Source: Alphaproteobacteria bacterium
GTDB lineage: Bacteria > Pseudomonadota > Alphaproteobacteria > Micropepsales > Micropepsaceae
Reading direction: 5' to 3'
Length of the DNA stretch: 40,599 bases
Assembly (NCBI GenBank): GCA_019247845.1
Contig: JAFBAL010000007.1
Coordinates: 1-40,599, forward strand
The notes under the pieces were generated by a model. That model had not been told where the DNA came from and did not search any database. It worked only from the letters and a program-made list of their open reading frames with translations. The first letter of the stretch is position 1. Each line of letters begins with the position of its first letter. Below, one piece after another: positions 18,872-27,369 of the stretch. Made by a program: the position numbers and the translations under genes.

Positions 18872-18995
18872 CGCGCGCCCCCGGTGACGGCAAGGACCTT
18901 AGGCAATCGCCGCCCGCCCATGCAATCGCCGCCTGACCGCGCGATCGCCCCGCCAAGATTTGAACCTTACCGTCCGCCCCGCTAGGTTCCGCCCG

Positions 18996-19379
18996 ATGCT
19001 GCTCTATCTCGCCGGATCGTTGATCGGGGTCGCCGCCATCGTGGCGCTGGCGGGCTGGCTGTTCGGCTGGCGCGATGCCGCGCTCGACGCGGAGCGTGTC
19101 GCGCAGGCGCTGGCGCGCGAGGTGCCCGGCTTCCGGGCCGGGCGCGCCAGCCCCGACACGCGCGCGGTCCTGATCGAGGATGCGCGCGACGGTGCGGTCT
19201 ATCTCGCCGTGGCGCGGGGCGACGGGCTGGTGACGCGCAAGCTGGCACGGGGCCTCGGCGTCGCGCGCGACGGCGGCACGTTGACGATCCGCCTGCGCGA
19301 CTTCACGCTTCGGCGCGCGCATCTCCAGCTTGCCGATGCCGACTATTGGGAAGCCCGGCTGAAAGGGCTCGCGCCATGA
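18996..19379 (+). CDS. Single-pass membrane protein of unknown function
   Basis: A 127-residue protein with one N-terminal membrane segment (LLYLAGSLIGVAAIVALAGWLFG) and a soluble domain rich in Arg and Ala. The family is not recognised. It overlaps the next gene by ATGA, so it is probably co-translated with the fatty acid hydroxylase-like enzyme. I chose the ATG at 18996; a TTG at 18960 would add 12 polar residues. The gap before it (18872-18995) shows nothing notable. Confidence 0.65.
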   Translation: MLLYLAGSLIGVAAIVALAGWLFGWRDAALDAERVAQALAREVPGFRAGRASPDTRAVLIEDARDGAVYLAVARGDGLVTRKLARGLGVARDGGTLTIRLRDFTLRRAHLQLADADYWEARLKGLAP

Positions 19380-20338
19380 AGCCCTTCGATCCCGTGGCGC
19401 TGGCGACGCCGGCCTTCGTGCTTCTGGTGATCGCGGAGATGCTGTTCGTGCGCTTCACCGGCCGCGGACGCTTCGAGGCGAAGGATACCGCCGCCAGCCT
19501 GATGATGGGCTTCGGCAGCACGATCATGGGCACGGCCTTCGCCTTCATCTTCTTGGGCTTCGCGAAGCTCATCCAGCCTTACGCGCTGTTCCATATCGGC
19601 TGGTCGTGGCCGGCCGCGATCGCGTGTTTCGTTCTCGACGACCTGCGCTATTTCTGGTGGCACCGCGCCTCGCACCGGGTGCGCTGGCTGTGGGCCGATC
19701 ACGTCAACCATCATTCGAGCCAGCACTACAACCTGTCGACGGCGCTGCGCCAGCCCTGGGGCGGGTTCCTGGCGCTGCCGGGCCTCATGTTCCTGGCGCC
19801 GCTGGTGCTGATCGGCTTTCCGCTGCCGATGATCGCCTTCGTGCACGGCATCAACCTGGTCTATCAGTTCTGGATCCACACCGAATCCATCGGCCGCTTC
19901 CCCAAATGGTTCGAAGCGGTGATGAACACGCCGTCGCATCACCGCGTGCACCATGCCGTCAATGCGCGCTATCTGGACGCCAACTATGCCGGCGTCTTCA
20001 TCGTCTGGGACAGGATGTTCGGCACCTTCGTCGCCGAGCGCGACGACGACAAGCCGCGCTACGGCATCGTCGGCCAGATCGGGAGCTTCAATCCCTTGCG
20101 CATCGCCGCCCACGGCTGGGTGTCGCTGGGGTCGGACCTGTGGCGCGCGCGGAGCCTGAAGCACGCGGCGCTCTATCTCTTCGCCGCCCCGGGCTGGTCG
20201 CCGGACGGCAGCCGCGAGACCTCGGATTCGATCAAGGCGCGGTGGGCTGCGGCGCAACCCGCGATGCCGGCGCCCGTGCCCGCGATCGGGACCGTGCCCG
20301 TGCCCGGGACCGCGGCCGTCCAGTCGCCCGCCGAATAG
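19376..20338 (+). CDS. Sterol desaturase / fatty acid hydroxylase superfamily protein
   Basis: A 320-residue integral membrane enzyme with the di-iron histidine motifs of the fatty acid hydroxylase superfamily. They are HRASH near residue 97, HVNHHS near 110 and HHRVHH near 190, with HTES between. Several hydrophobic segments place it in the membrane. Members use oxygen to hydroxylate or desaturate lipids; the substrate here is unknown. The C-terminal 35 residues are a low-complexity Ala/Pro/Val tail. The first ATG in good context overlaps the stop of the preceding small membrane protein gene. Confidence 0.9.
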   Translation: MKPFDPVALATPAFVLLVIAEMLFVRFTGRGRFEAKDTAASLMMGFGSTIMGTAFAFIFLGFAKLIQPYALFHIGWSWPAAIACFVLDDLRYFWWHRASHRVRWLWADHVNHHSSQHYNLSTALRQPWGGFLALPGLMFLAPLVLIGFPLPMIAFVHGINLVYQFWIHTESIGRFPKWFEAVMNTPSHHRVHHAVNARYLDANYAGVFIVWDRMFGTFVAERDDDKPRYGIVGQIGSFNPLRIAAHGWVSLGSDLWRARSLKHAALYLFAAPGWSPDGSRETSDSIKARWAAAQPAMPAPVPAIGTVPVPGTAAVQSPAE

Positions 20339-20381
20339 TTTCAGGCTATGCTCCGCCCCTGATCCTTGAGGGGGACCCATC

Positions 20382-20942
20382 ATGCGCATTCTTCTCGCCG
20401 CGCTCGCCGGCGCCGTCGCCATGTTCGTCTGGACTGCCATCGCCCATATGGCCACGCCCTTGGGCCGGATCGGCTTCGAGCAGATTCCGAACGAAGCGCC
20501 CGTGCTCAGCCAGATGCAGACTTCGATCGGCGGCAAGGACGCCTTCTACATCTTCCCCTGGGTCGATCCCAACGATCCGCAGATGATGCAGAAATATTCC
20601 GCGCTCGAGAAAAGCGGGCCCTCGGGCATGCTGCTCTATCGCGGCGCGGGCCACGGCATGGGCGAAAGCATGACGCCGATGCTGGTCAAGGAATTTTCCA
20701 AGCAGTTCGTCGAGTCTCTGATCTTCGCCTGGATCGTGTCGATGATCGCCTTCGGTTTCTCGACGCGCGTGATGGCGGTGACGGCGATGGGGCTGGCGGC
20801 CGGCATCGCCACCAACATCTCGTATTGGAACTGGTACGGCTTCCCGTTCGATTACACCATGGCGCAGATCGTCATCGAGGTCGTGAGCGCCCTCGTCGCC
20901 GGCCTCGCCATCGCCTTCGTGCTGAGCCGCAGAACTACTTGA
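20382..20942 (+). CDS. Membrane protein of unknown function
   Basis: A 186-residue protein with an N-terminal membrane segment (ILLAALAGAVAMFVWTAIAHM), a soluble stretch including FYIFPWVDPND and MLLYRGAGHGMGESMT, and two or three C-terminal membrane segments ending near ISYWNWYGFPFDYT and a final helix. AGGGGG lies about eight bases before the ATG. I have seen similar proteins only as hypothetical. Its end overlaps the convergent modA gene by eight bases. Confidence 0.78.
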   Translation: MRILLAALAGAVAMFVWTAIAHMATPLGRIGFEQIPNEAPVLSQMQTSIGGKDAFYIFPWVDPNDPQMMQKYSALEKSGPSGMLLYRGAGHGMGESMTPMLVKEFSKQFVESLIFAWIVSMIAFGFSTRVMAVTAMGLAAGIATNISYWNWYGFPFDYTMAQIVIEVVSALVAGLAIAFVLSRRTT

Positions 20943-21693
20943 GGACCACGAAACCCGCTTTCGTGAAGATCGCCGCCGCGTCGGGGCCTTCGAGGAAGTC
21001 GAGGAACGCCTTGGCGCCGGGCTTGGCGTCCTTGGTCAGCGCGATGGGATAGACGATCGGCGCGTGGGAATTGTCGGGAAAGGTGCCGACGATCTTCACC
21101 TTCGCGTCGGCCATCGCATCGGTCGTGTAGACGATGCCGAGCGGCGCCTCGCCGCGCGCGACATAGGCAAGCGCGACGCGCACGTTCTCCGCCTGCACCA
21201 GTCGGTCGACGACCGTGTTCCAGACGCCCAGCGAGGTGAGCGCGGTTCGGGCATATTTCCCCGCCGGCACCGAGTCCGGGTCGGCGACCGACAGCCGCCC
21301 GCCGCCGAGCGCGCCGGCAAGGTCGAAATGCGGCGCGATCTTCACGGCGACGGACGACGAGGACGGCGCGATCAGCACCAGGTGATTGCCGAGCAGGTCC
21401 TTGCGCGTGTCGTGGGCGATCAGCCCCTTGTTGTCGAGATAGTCCATCCAGTCGCGGTCGGCGGAGATGAAGATGTCGGCGCCGCCCGAGGCCTCGATCT
21501 GGCGCGCCAGCGCCGAAGACGCCGCGAAGGAGAAGACCGGTGCCTGTCCGCCCTTGGCTTTATAGACGTCGCCCGCCTGCTTGAAGGCGTCGCTCAGCGA
21601 GGCGGCCGCGAAGACGGTGACCTGGGCCTTTGCCGCCGGAGTCAAGGCAGCCAGGACGATTGCGGCAAAGACCGCGCGCAACATCTGTCTCAT
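20935..21693 (-). CDS. modA: Molybdate ABC transporter substrate-binding protein
   Basis: A 252-residue periplasmic protein with a signal peptide ending about AKAQ. VTVFAAASLSDAFKQAGDVY is the ModA N-terminal signature. FSFAASSALARQIE, GADIFISAD, the ADPDSVPAGKYARTAL block and LGIVYTTDA hold the residues that contact molybdate or tungstate in the family. No modB or modC is adjacent, so the permease and ATPase must be elsewhere if functional. A perfect palindrome precedes the gene. Molybdate is the most likely ligand. Confidence 0.93.
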   Translation of the reverse strand: MRQMLRAVFAAIVLAALTPAAKAQVTVFAAASLSDAFKQAGDVYKAKGGQAPVFSFAASSALARQIEASGGADIFISADRDWMDYLDNKGLIAHDTRKDLLGNHLVLIAPSSSSVAVKIAPHFDLAGALGGGRLSVADPDSVPAGKYARTALTSLGVWNTVVDRLVQAENVRVALAYVARGEAPLGIVYTTDAMADAKVKIVGTFPDNSHAPIVYPIALTKDAKPGAKAFLDFLEGPDAAAIFTKAGFVVLK

Positions 21694-21707
21694 GAAAACC
21701 CCCGTTC

Positions 21708-21731
21708 CGTGATATCCGGATCAATATCACG
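21708..21731 (-). promoter_or_regulatory. Palindrome upstream of modA, possible ModE-like operator
   Basis: CGTGATAT and its exact reverse complement ATATCACG are separated by eight bases, ending 15 bases before the modA start. ModE operators are palindromes with TATA-containing arms and a similar gap (E. coli arms close to CGNTATATA). The match of the arms is partial, so another regulator is possible, but the symmetry and position strongly suggest an operator. Confidence 0.55.
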
Positions 21732-21760
21732 CTCATGGGTAGGCGTTAAAGGGGCGAGCG

Positions 21761-21982
21761 TTAAGAGGAGCGCCGCCCCACGAGCACCAGGCCCAGGCCT
21801 GCAATCACCACCACGATGCCGGCGACGGTCGGTATCGAGACGTGATGCTCCTCCTGGGCATCGATGTGCACCGGTCCGATATCGGCGACCGGCTTGGTCT
21901 CTGAATAGGAGAAGTGCCCGAAGACCAGCGTGGCGACGCCGACGAGAATCAGCACGACGCCGAGCAGGGTAAGACCGCGCAT
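21761..21982 (-). CDS. Small two-helix membrane protein
   Basis: A 73-residue protein with two membrane helices (LTLLGVVLILVGVATLVFG and IPTVAGIVVVIAGLGLVLVG) joined by a polar loop, FSYSETKPVADIGPVHIDAQ. This layout is widespread among small uncharacterised bacterial membrane proteins. GGAG lies five bases before the chosen ATG; the open frame extends 11 codons upstream. Upstream (21983-22161) is a gene-free, relatively AT-rich stretch that presumably carries the divergent promoters of this gene and the next. Confidence 0.75.
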   Translation of the reverse strand: MRGLTLLGVVLILVGVATLVFGHFSYSETKPVADIGPVHIDAQEEHHVSIPTVAGIVVVIAGLGLVLVGRRSS

Positions 21983-22161
21983 ATTGGCTCCATCAAAATC
22001 GCAACGAAGGATCACGCCCTAACGCGCGGCGGACGCACCGGTTTCGCGGACATGAAAAATAATTGCTCCGAGGTTTGTAAGCGAACCAAGCGAGCACATT
22101 GTCGCCGCAACTTTCCGATTAGGGTCGCGCAAACGCAATCGTATCCAAGAGGCCCGTCATC

Positions 22162-23373
22162 ATGTTCCGGCGCGTATCGACCGTTGTCGCTTTTTCGCTT
22201 TTCGCCCTAGCGGCGCAGGCCGCCCCGGCCTTCACCGTCCTGCACAACTTCAACCGCGCCGACGGCGACGAGCCCGGCTGGCTCGCGCGGAAATCCAACG
22301 GCGCCCTCTACGGCGTGACCCTGCTCGGCGGTGACGGCCAGAGCACCGGCCTGGGCGTGCTCTACAAGATCGCGCCGGACGGCACCTATTCCATCGTGCA
22401 CGCCTTCACGGACACGCCGGACGGCGCGCTGCCGATCCGCCTGTTCAGCGCGCCGGGCGACGTGATCTACGGCACGACCGGCTCGGGCGGCACCCAATCG
22501 GTCGGCACGGTGTTCCGGCTCGACGAGCACGATCACTACACGGTGCTGCATTCCTTCGATCTGTCCAGCGAAGGTCTCGGCCCCAGCTGGCTGACGCGCG
22601 CGGCCGACGGCAGCTTCTACGGCGTCGCTTCGGATCTCGGCCGGCCCGAGGCCTGTCCGCTGCATCACGCCGACGGCACTTTGTTCCGCATGACCGAGAA
22701 CGGCGAGATCACGGTGCTGCATACCTTCTGCGAGAACATCGACGGCTCGCATCCCAACAGCGTCGTCATCGCCGCGGACGGCAAGCTCTACGGCACCTGC
22801 GCACAGGACGGCCCGCTGCACGGCAGCGGCAGCGACTCCGACGGCGGCGGCACGTTCTGGCGCGCGTCGCTCAAGGGCAAGGTGAAACGCCTGTTCACCT
22901 TCGGACCGAAGACGTTGAACGGCAACGAGGCGGTCGGGCCGAACGGCGTGGTCCAGGCGCCGAACGGCCTGTTCTACGGCACGTCGAACGGCGGCGGCTC
23001 GGCCTCGAACGGCGCCATCTTCCGCGCGACGGCGAGGGGCAAGGTCAAGACCATCCATTCCTTCTCGGCGTCGGAAGGCGACGGCGGCGATCCGGAAAGC
23101 AACTTCGTCCTCGCCGGCGACGGCAACTTCTACGGCACCGCGAGCAAGGGCGGCCTGCCGGTCAACGATCCGCACCGCAGCGGCGTCATCTATCGCGCCG
23201 ACGTCAAAGGCCTCGTCCAGGTGCTGCACACCTACACGATCCAGGACGGCATGACGCCGCAGGCGCCGCCGCTGCGCGACGACGCGACGGGCAGGATCTA
23301 CGCGACCGCGATCCGCGGCGGCGCGTCCCAGGACGGCACCGTGGGCGTGCTGGACGGGGCGATGCCGCGCTGA
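22162..23373 (+). CDS. Secreted GloVer-repeat beta-propeller-like protein
   Basis: A 403-residue protein with a signal peptide (cleavage about AAQA-AP). Seven repeats of about 50 residues follow, each with an (L/F/I)YG(T/V) start, a Gly-rich turn, a G-x-(I/V/L)(F/Y)R strand and a V(L/I)H(S/T)F strand, for example FYGTSNGGG and KTIHSFSASEGD. This is the GloVer tandem repeat (TIGR03803 type), which is expected to fold as a propeller. Its function and ligand are unknown. The copy is complete, without an added sorting domain. Confidence 0.85.
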   Translation: MFRRVSTVVAFSLFALAAQAAPAFTVLHNFNRADGDEPGWLARKSNGALYGVTLLGGDGQSTGLGVLYKIAPDGTYSIVHAFTDTPDGALPIRLFSAPGDVIYGTTGSGGTQSVGTVFRLDEHDHYTVLHSFDLSSEGLGPSWLTRAADGSFYGVASDLGRPEACPLHHADGTLFRMTENGEITVLHTFCENIDGSHPNSVVIAADGKLYGTCAQDGPLHGSGSDSDGGGTFWRASLKGKVKRLFTFGPKTLNGNEAVGPNGVVQAPNGLFYGTSNGGGSASNGAIFRATARGKVKTIHSFSASEGDGGDPESNFVLAGDGNFYGTASKGGLPVNDPHRSGVIYRADVKGLVQVLHTYTIQDGMTPQAPPLRDDATGRIYATAIRGGASQDGTVGVLDGAMPR

Positions 23374-23410
23374 CCTACGCCGCGACGGCCGGGTCGCTCG
23401 GTGGCCGCGC

Positions 23411-24140
23411 CTAATGCAGGTGCGATAGCCGCCGGTAGGACAATGCCTCGGCCACGTGCGGGCGCATGTTCGAGCGCGCCGCTTCGAGATCGTCATAGGT
23501 CGTGAACGGCGAGTGGACCGATTTGGCGCAGTTGCCGCTGGCTATCGTGCAGGTCCAGCCCGGCGTCGTCGTCACCGATGGGTTGACGTACCACTCCGGA
23601 AGGATCGCCGCGCAGTGATGTATTTCAACGTCGCCCTTCGAAGTGGCATCCAGATACGCTCCGTGCGAAAGGATGATGGAGCCGGGAAGTTGCGTGTAAT
23701 AGGTGGGGGAAGTCGCGTTTTTTACCGGCGCTGAATCGCAAGTTAACGATCCTCCTTGCGTAAGCCGAGCCTTGCGTGACGCCCCATTGCCGGAGGTCCC
23801 CGTTTAGATTCTGGCGATAAAAACAGTCCGGCCCTGCATGGTTGTCGTGGAGAACGGCCCCGCCGTCATCCGCTCTCGTGCAACTTGTCGCCCGCACGAA
23901 GAGCCCCGCCGCGCCATCCTGCGGGGTGATGGTCGTGCCGTTGCCGTAGGAGACTAGGTAGAAGGACGTGAAATCGTCGGCCGAAAGGTCATGGGTTCGG
24001 ACCCAGGACACCGTGGGGGGGCGGGGGAGACAGTCGACATCGGTGTGGCTGCACACGGTCGGAAGCTGGGCGCATGCCGCCTGTGCGAAGAACAGGACAA
24101 ATAGCGCCGAGACGGCGCCCAGGACGGACAATCGCTGCAT
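23411..24140 (-). pseudogene. Secreted cysteine-rich protein, frameshifted, ending in a ComM tail
   Basis: From the ATG at 24140 the frame gives a signal peptide (FVLFFAQAACAQ) and a mature part with several cysteines up to TQGSAYA. There the listed frame degenerates. Dropping one base in GCAAGGAGG (about 23752-23760) gives SAYAGGSLTCDSAPVKNATSP and an unbroken continuation to a TAG at 23411. 730 bases minus one equals 243 codons, so a single extra base explains it. The last 17 residues, RPHVAEALSYRRLSHLH, are identical to the C-terminus of ComM and come from the duplicated 54 bases. Without the shift being an error, the product is a 171-residue truncated form ending at 23625. The family is not recognised. 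Confidence 0.65.
23413..23466 (-). repeat. Left copy of 54-base direct repeat (comM 3' end), att-like
   Basis: These 54 bases match 25807-25860 at 53 positions (one A/G difference) and run in the same orientation. They encode the last 17 codons of comM up to the base before the stop-codon difference. Both copies are followed at once by a stop, TAG here and TGA in comM. Identity ends sharply on both sides. Confidence 0.92.
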
Positions 24141-24277
24141 CTTGTCCCCCGACTGGCAGACAGGAAATGTCTACCACAAGGGGAAAGATTTCAACTGACC
24201 GGTCTACGCGCGCATGATAACCTGCCGGTCGCGGCGTGGTTCCACCAATTGCTGCCGCAACGGAACGGTTGTGCGCC

Positions 24278-25759
24278 ATGGCCAATCCCAAACATAGATC
24301 GGCCGCGCCGTTCTTCGGACTGCTTATCGCAAGCACGGCGTTCGTGACCGGGGCCCGCGCCGCGATGACGATTTCGGATGGTGCGACTGCAAACGTGGCC
24401 TGTTCGGCTGGCGTGTGCTCTCCGACCGCGAAGAGCGCAGTGCTCAACGTCAACGACCTGGCGGGCATGCTGGCGAGCGGCGACGTGACCGTTGCAAGCA
24501 ATGCCATGGCGCCGGATATCGAGGTCGAAGCGGCGCTTTCCTGGACGAGCACCAGCCGCCTGGCTCTGGACTCCTATCATTCCATCGAATTCAAAGCGCC
24601 CGTCGTCGTCGCCGGTACCGCAGCGCTCACCATCACCACCGACGTCGGCGGCTCGAACGGCGACTTTTATTTCGTGAAGAAAGGGCATGTCGAGTTCTGG
24701 GACGTGACCAGCCTGCTCACCATCAACGGAAACAAATACCACCTGTTCGCGAGCATGAACACGCTGCGACGCGCAATTCGCAATTCGGGAGGCTTTGGAG
24801 TCTATCTGGCTCAGGCAAAGACTTGGCGCGCGCCCGGTAAGAGCTTCATGGCGTCCCCCTTCGGGGAGTTCGAGGGAACGTTCGAAGGGCTCGGCAATAA
24901 GATAACGAGCCTCAAGATCAACCAGCCGATAGGCGATCAAAACCACGCTATCGGCCTATTTGCGAGTGTAGGTCTTCCGGGTGTTGTCCGTGATGTGAAC
25001 CTCGTCGATGTCCAGATCGCCGCGAACGGTCAAGTCATAGGTATAGGCGCCCTTGCGGGCGGCAACATCGGAACCATCCTGAACAGCCGCGCTGGTGGAC
25101 AAGTGACCGGCGGAATATCCCAAACCTATCTGGGAGGTCTTGTCGGCGAGAGCGCAGGTACGATTTCCAATTGCTCCGCGGAGGTGACGGTCAGCGGACC
25201 CGAACAGATCGCAGGCGCCGGAGGCCTGGTCGGCTTGAACCAGGCCGTTTTCCCCGGCTATCCCGGCTTGATCCAATCGAGCTTTTCGACGATGCCGGTT
25301 TCGGGCGGAGGTTCCCTCGGCGGGCTGATCGGAGAAGACGACGGCGGCACGATCCAGGACAGCTATTCGACCGGGTCAGTGACGACCGCGACCGGTTCCT
25401 CCGCAGGAGGCCTTATCGGAAGATACGCCGATGCGGATTCACAGACACCGCTGCCCGTACTGACGACGTCCTACGCGACAGGAGCGGTTTCAGGCGGCGG
25501 CACGACGAGCGTCGGAGGCGTGCTGGGGCAGGACCTCGCAAACACCGGCATCAGCGATGTCTATTGGGACTTGGATACGAGCGGCATAAGCGACCCGGCC
25601 AAGGGTGCCGGCAATGCCACGAACGACGCAGGCCTTACCGGCTTGACGGATTCGGCACTGAAGTCCGGGTTGCCGCCCGGCTTCAGCAAGAAGGTGTGGA
25701 AAGAGAAGGGTTCGCTCAATGACGGATACCCTTACCTGACCGGCAATGCTCCCGATTGA
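24278..25759 (+). CDS. Secreted GLUG-repeat beta-helix protein (copy 1)
   Basis: A 493-residue protein with a signal peptide ending about ARA. An N-terminal block follows (VACSAGVCSPTAKSAVLNV, then DLAGMLASGDVTV) that is shared with large haemagglutinin-like proteins of Alphaproteobacteria. GLUG-type repeats follow (FEGTFEGLGNKI, LGGLVGESAGTISNCSAEVTV, LGGLIGEDDGGTIQDSYSTGSV), forming a predicted right-handed beta-helix. It ends in DVYWDLDTSG and DGYPYLTGNAPD. It is probably exported and cell-surface-related, but no autotransporter barrel is present. Sampled lines are about 57-60% GC, below the neighbouring comM. A paralogue of identical length lies at 30252-31733. Confidence 0.85.
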   Translation: MANPKHRSAAPFFGLLIASTAFVTGARAAMTISDGATANVACSAGVCSPTAKSAVLNVNDLAGMLASGDVTVASNAMAPDIEVEAALSWTSTSRLALDSYHSIEFKAPVVVAGTAALTITTDVGGSNGDFYFVKKGHVEFWDVTSLLTINGNKYHLFASMNTLRRAIRNSGGFGVYLAQAKTWRAPGKSFMASPFGEFEGTFEGLGNKITSLKINQPIGDQNHAIGLFASVGLPGVVRDVNLVDVQIAANGQVIGIGALAGGNIGTILNSRAGGQVTGGISQTYLGGLVGESAGTISNCSAEVTVSGPEQIAGAGGLVGLNQAVFPGYPGLIQSSFSTMPVSGGGSLGGLIGEDDGGTIQDSYSTGSVTTATGSSAGGLIGRYADADSQTPLPVLTTSYATGAVSGGGTTSVGGVLGQDLANTGISDVYWDLDTSGISDPAKGAGNATNDAGLTGLTDSALKSGLPPGFSKKVWKEKGSLNDGYPYLTGNAPD

Positions 25760-25786
25760 TGGACTTTGCTTCGAGTCGCAGCGAGC

Positions 25787-25802
25787 CGGCGTGCTGACGC
25801 CG
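25787..25802. terminator. Possible bidirectional terminator between GLUG copy 1 and comM
   Basis: CGGCGT, loop GCTG, ACGCCG form a perfect six-pair hairpin between two convergent genes. No T run follows on either strand, so it would be a weak intrinsic terminator or simply an mRNA end structure. Confidence 0.3.
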
Positions 25803-25804
25803 TC

Positions 25805-27319
25805 TCAATGCAGGTGCGATAGCCGCCGATAGGACAATGCCTCGGCCACGTGCGGGCGCAGGACCTGGCCGGCGCCGCCGAGGTCGGCGATGGTGCGCGC
25901 GACCTTGAGCACGCGGTGATAGCCGCGCGCGGTGAGCCGCATGCGCTCCGCCGCGTCGTGCAGCAGCCGCGCGCCCGCCGCATCGGGCTTGGCGACCGCG
26001 TCCAGCGCCTCGCCTTCGATCTCGGCGTTGGTGCGGATGGCTTGGCCGGCATAGCGCTTGCGCTGGACGTCGCGCGCTTGCGCGACGCGGCTTGCCACCT
26101 CGGCGCTGCCCTCGGCAGGCGGCGGGAGCGCGAGATCGCTCGCCGCCACGCCCGCCACCTCGACATGGATGTCGATGCGGTCGAGCAGCGGTCCCGACAA
26201 TCGCGCCTGATAGTCGAGCGCGCATTTCGGCGCGCGGCCGCAAGCCTGCGCGGGCTCGCTCAGGTAACCGCAGCGGCAAGGGTTCATGGCCGCGACGAGT
26301 TGGAAACGGGCGGGATAGCGAACATGCGCGTTGACGCGCGCGATGACGGCCTCTCCGGTCTCGACCGGCTGGCGCAGCGAGTCGAGCACGCCGCGCTGGA
26401 ATTCCGGAAGCTCGTCGAGAAACAGGACGCCCAGATGCGCGAGACTGATTTCACCCGGTCGCGTCCGGTTGCCGCCGCCGATCAGCGCCGGCATCGATGC
26501 GGAATGGTGCGGGTTGCGGAACGGGCGCCGCCGCGAGATCGCGCCGCCTGGAAGCTCGCCCGCGAGCGACTGCACCATCGAGATCTCCAGCGCCTCGCGC
26601 GCGTCGAGCGGCGGGAGCAGGCCGGGCAGGCGCTGCGCCAGCATAGACTTGCCCGCGCCGGGCGGACCGATCATCAAGAGGTTGTGCCCGCCGGCCGCCG
26701 CGATCTCGAGCGCGCGCTTGGCGCTCTCCTGCCCCTTCACGTCCTTGAGATCGGGAATGGCGCGGCCGTCGGCGGCGAGCTTGGCCACCGGCGGGCTCAA
26801 GACCTGCGTTCCCTTCATGTGATTGACGAGCGCGATCAGCGACGGCGCGGCCACGATCTCGATCCCGCCGGCCCAGGCGGCTTCCGGCCCGCAGGCCGCC
26901 GGACAGATCAGGCCGCGATGCTGCTCCGACGCCGCGAGCGCCGCGGGCAGGACGCCCGCGACCGCGGTGATCTGCGCATCCAGCGACAGCTCGCCCATCG
27001 CGACATAGCCCGCCATCTCGCTCGCCGGAAGCACGCCCATCGCCGCCAGAAGCCCGAGCGCGATGGGCAGGTCGTAATGGCTGCCCTCTTTCGGCAGGTC
27101 GGCTGGGGCGAGGTTCACCGTCACGCGCTTGAAGGGCATCGCGAGCCCGATCGCCGTCAGCGCGGCGCGGACGCGCTCGCGGCTTTCGGCGACCGCCTTG
27201 TCGGCGAGGCCCACGATGTTGAACTGGCCGCCTGCGCCGTCGCCGATATGCACCTGCACGTCGACCTCGCGCGCCTCGATGCCCTGGAACGCGACGGTAT
27301 GGACATGCGCGACGGTCAT
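25805..27319 (-). CDS. comM: ComM/YifB-family Mg chelatase-like AAA ATPase
   Basis: A 504-residue cytoplasmic AAA+ protein. The N-terminal Lon-like fold part contains VNLAPADLPKEGSHYDLPIALG. The Walker A is MIGPPGAGKSML near residue 217, Walker B VLFLDELPEF, and the C-terminal region has NPCRCGY with a cysteine pair and RVLKVARTIADL. ComM is a hexameric helicase that promotes branch migration during natural transformation in gamma-proteobacteria. The start has GGGGGAG five bases upstream. The last 54 coding bases are repeated 2.4 kb downstream of its 3' end. Confidence 0.95.
   Translation of the reverse strand: MTVAHVHTVAFQGIEAREVDVQVHIGDGAGGQFNIVGLADKAVAESRERVRAALTAIGLAMPFKRVTVNLAPADLPKEGSHYDLPIALGLLAAMGVLPASEMAGYVAMGELSLDAQITAVAGVLPAALAASEQHRGLICPAACGPEAAWAGGIEIVAAPSLIALVNHMKGTQVLSPPVAKLAADGRAIPDLKDVKGQESAKRALEIAAAGGHNLLMIGPPGAGKSMLAQRLPGLLPPLDAREALEISMVQSLAGELPGGAISRRRPFRNPHHSASMPALIGGGNRTRPGEISLAHLGVLFLDELPEFQRGVLDSLRQPVETGEAVIARVNAHVRYPARFQLVAAMNPCRCGYLSEPAQACGRAPKCALDYQARLSGPLLDRIDIHVEVAGVAASDLALPPPAEGSAEVASRVAQARDVQRKRYAGQAIRTNAEIEGEALDAVAKPDAAGARLLHDAAERMRLTARGYHRVLKVARTIADLGGAGQVLRPHVAEALSYRRLSHLH
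25807..25860 (-). repeat. Right copy of 54-base direct repeat, within comM
   Basis: This is the functional comM 3' end and the partner of 23413-23466. Between the copies lie 2340 bases with a frameshifted secreted protein gene and GLUG copy 1. Confidence 0.92.
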
Positions 27320-27369
27320 GCGGCTCCCCCTTCGGTGGTCCGCAGACTATATGCAACCGAAGGAAGAAC

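Noticed and set aside
21745..21766. Direct repeat GCGTTAA with nine-base gap downstream of the palindrome
   Set aside because: One copy is the stop-codon region of the 73-residue protein gene and the spacing fits no known operator; probably chance.
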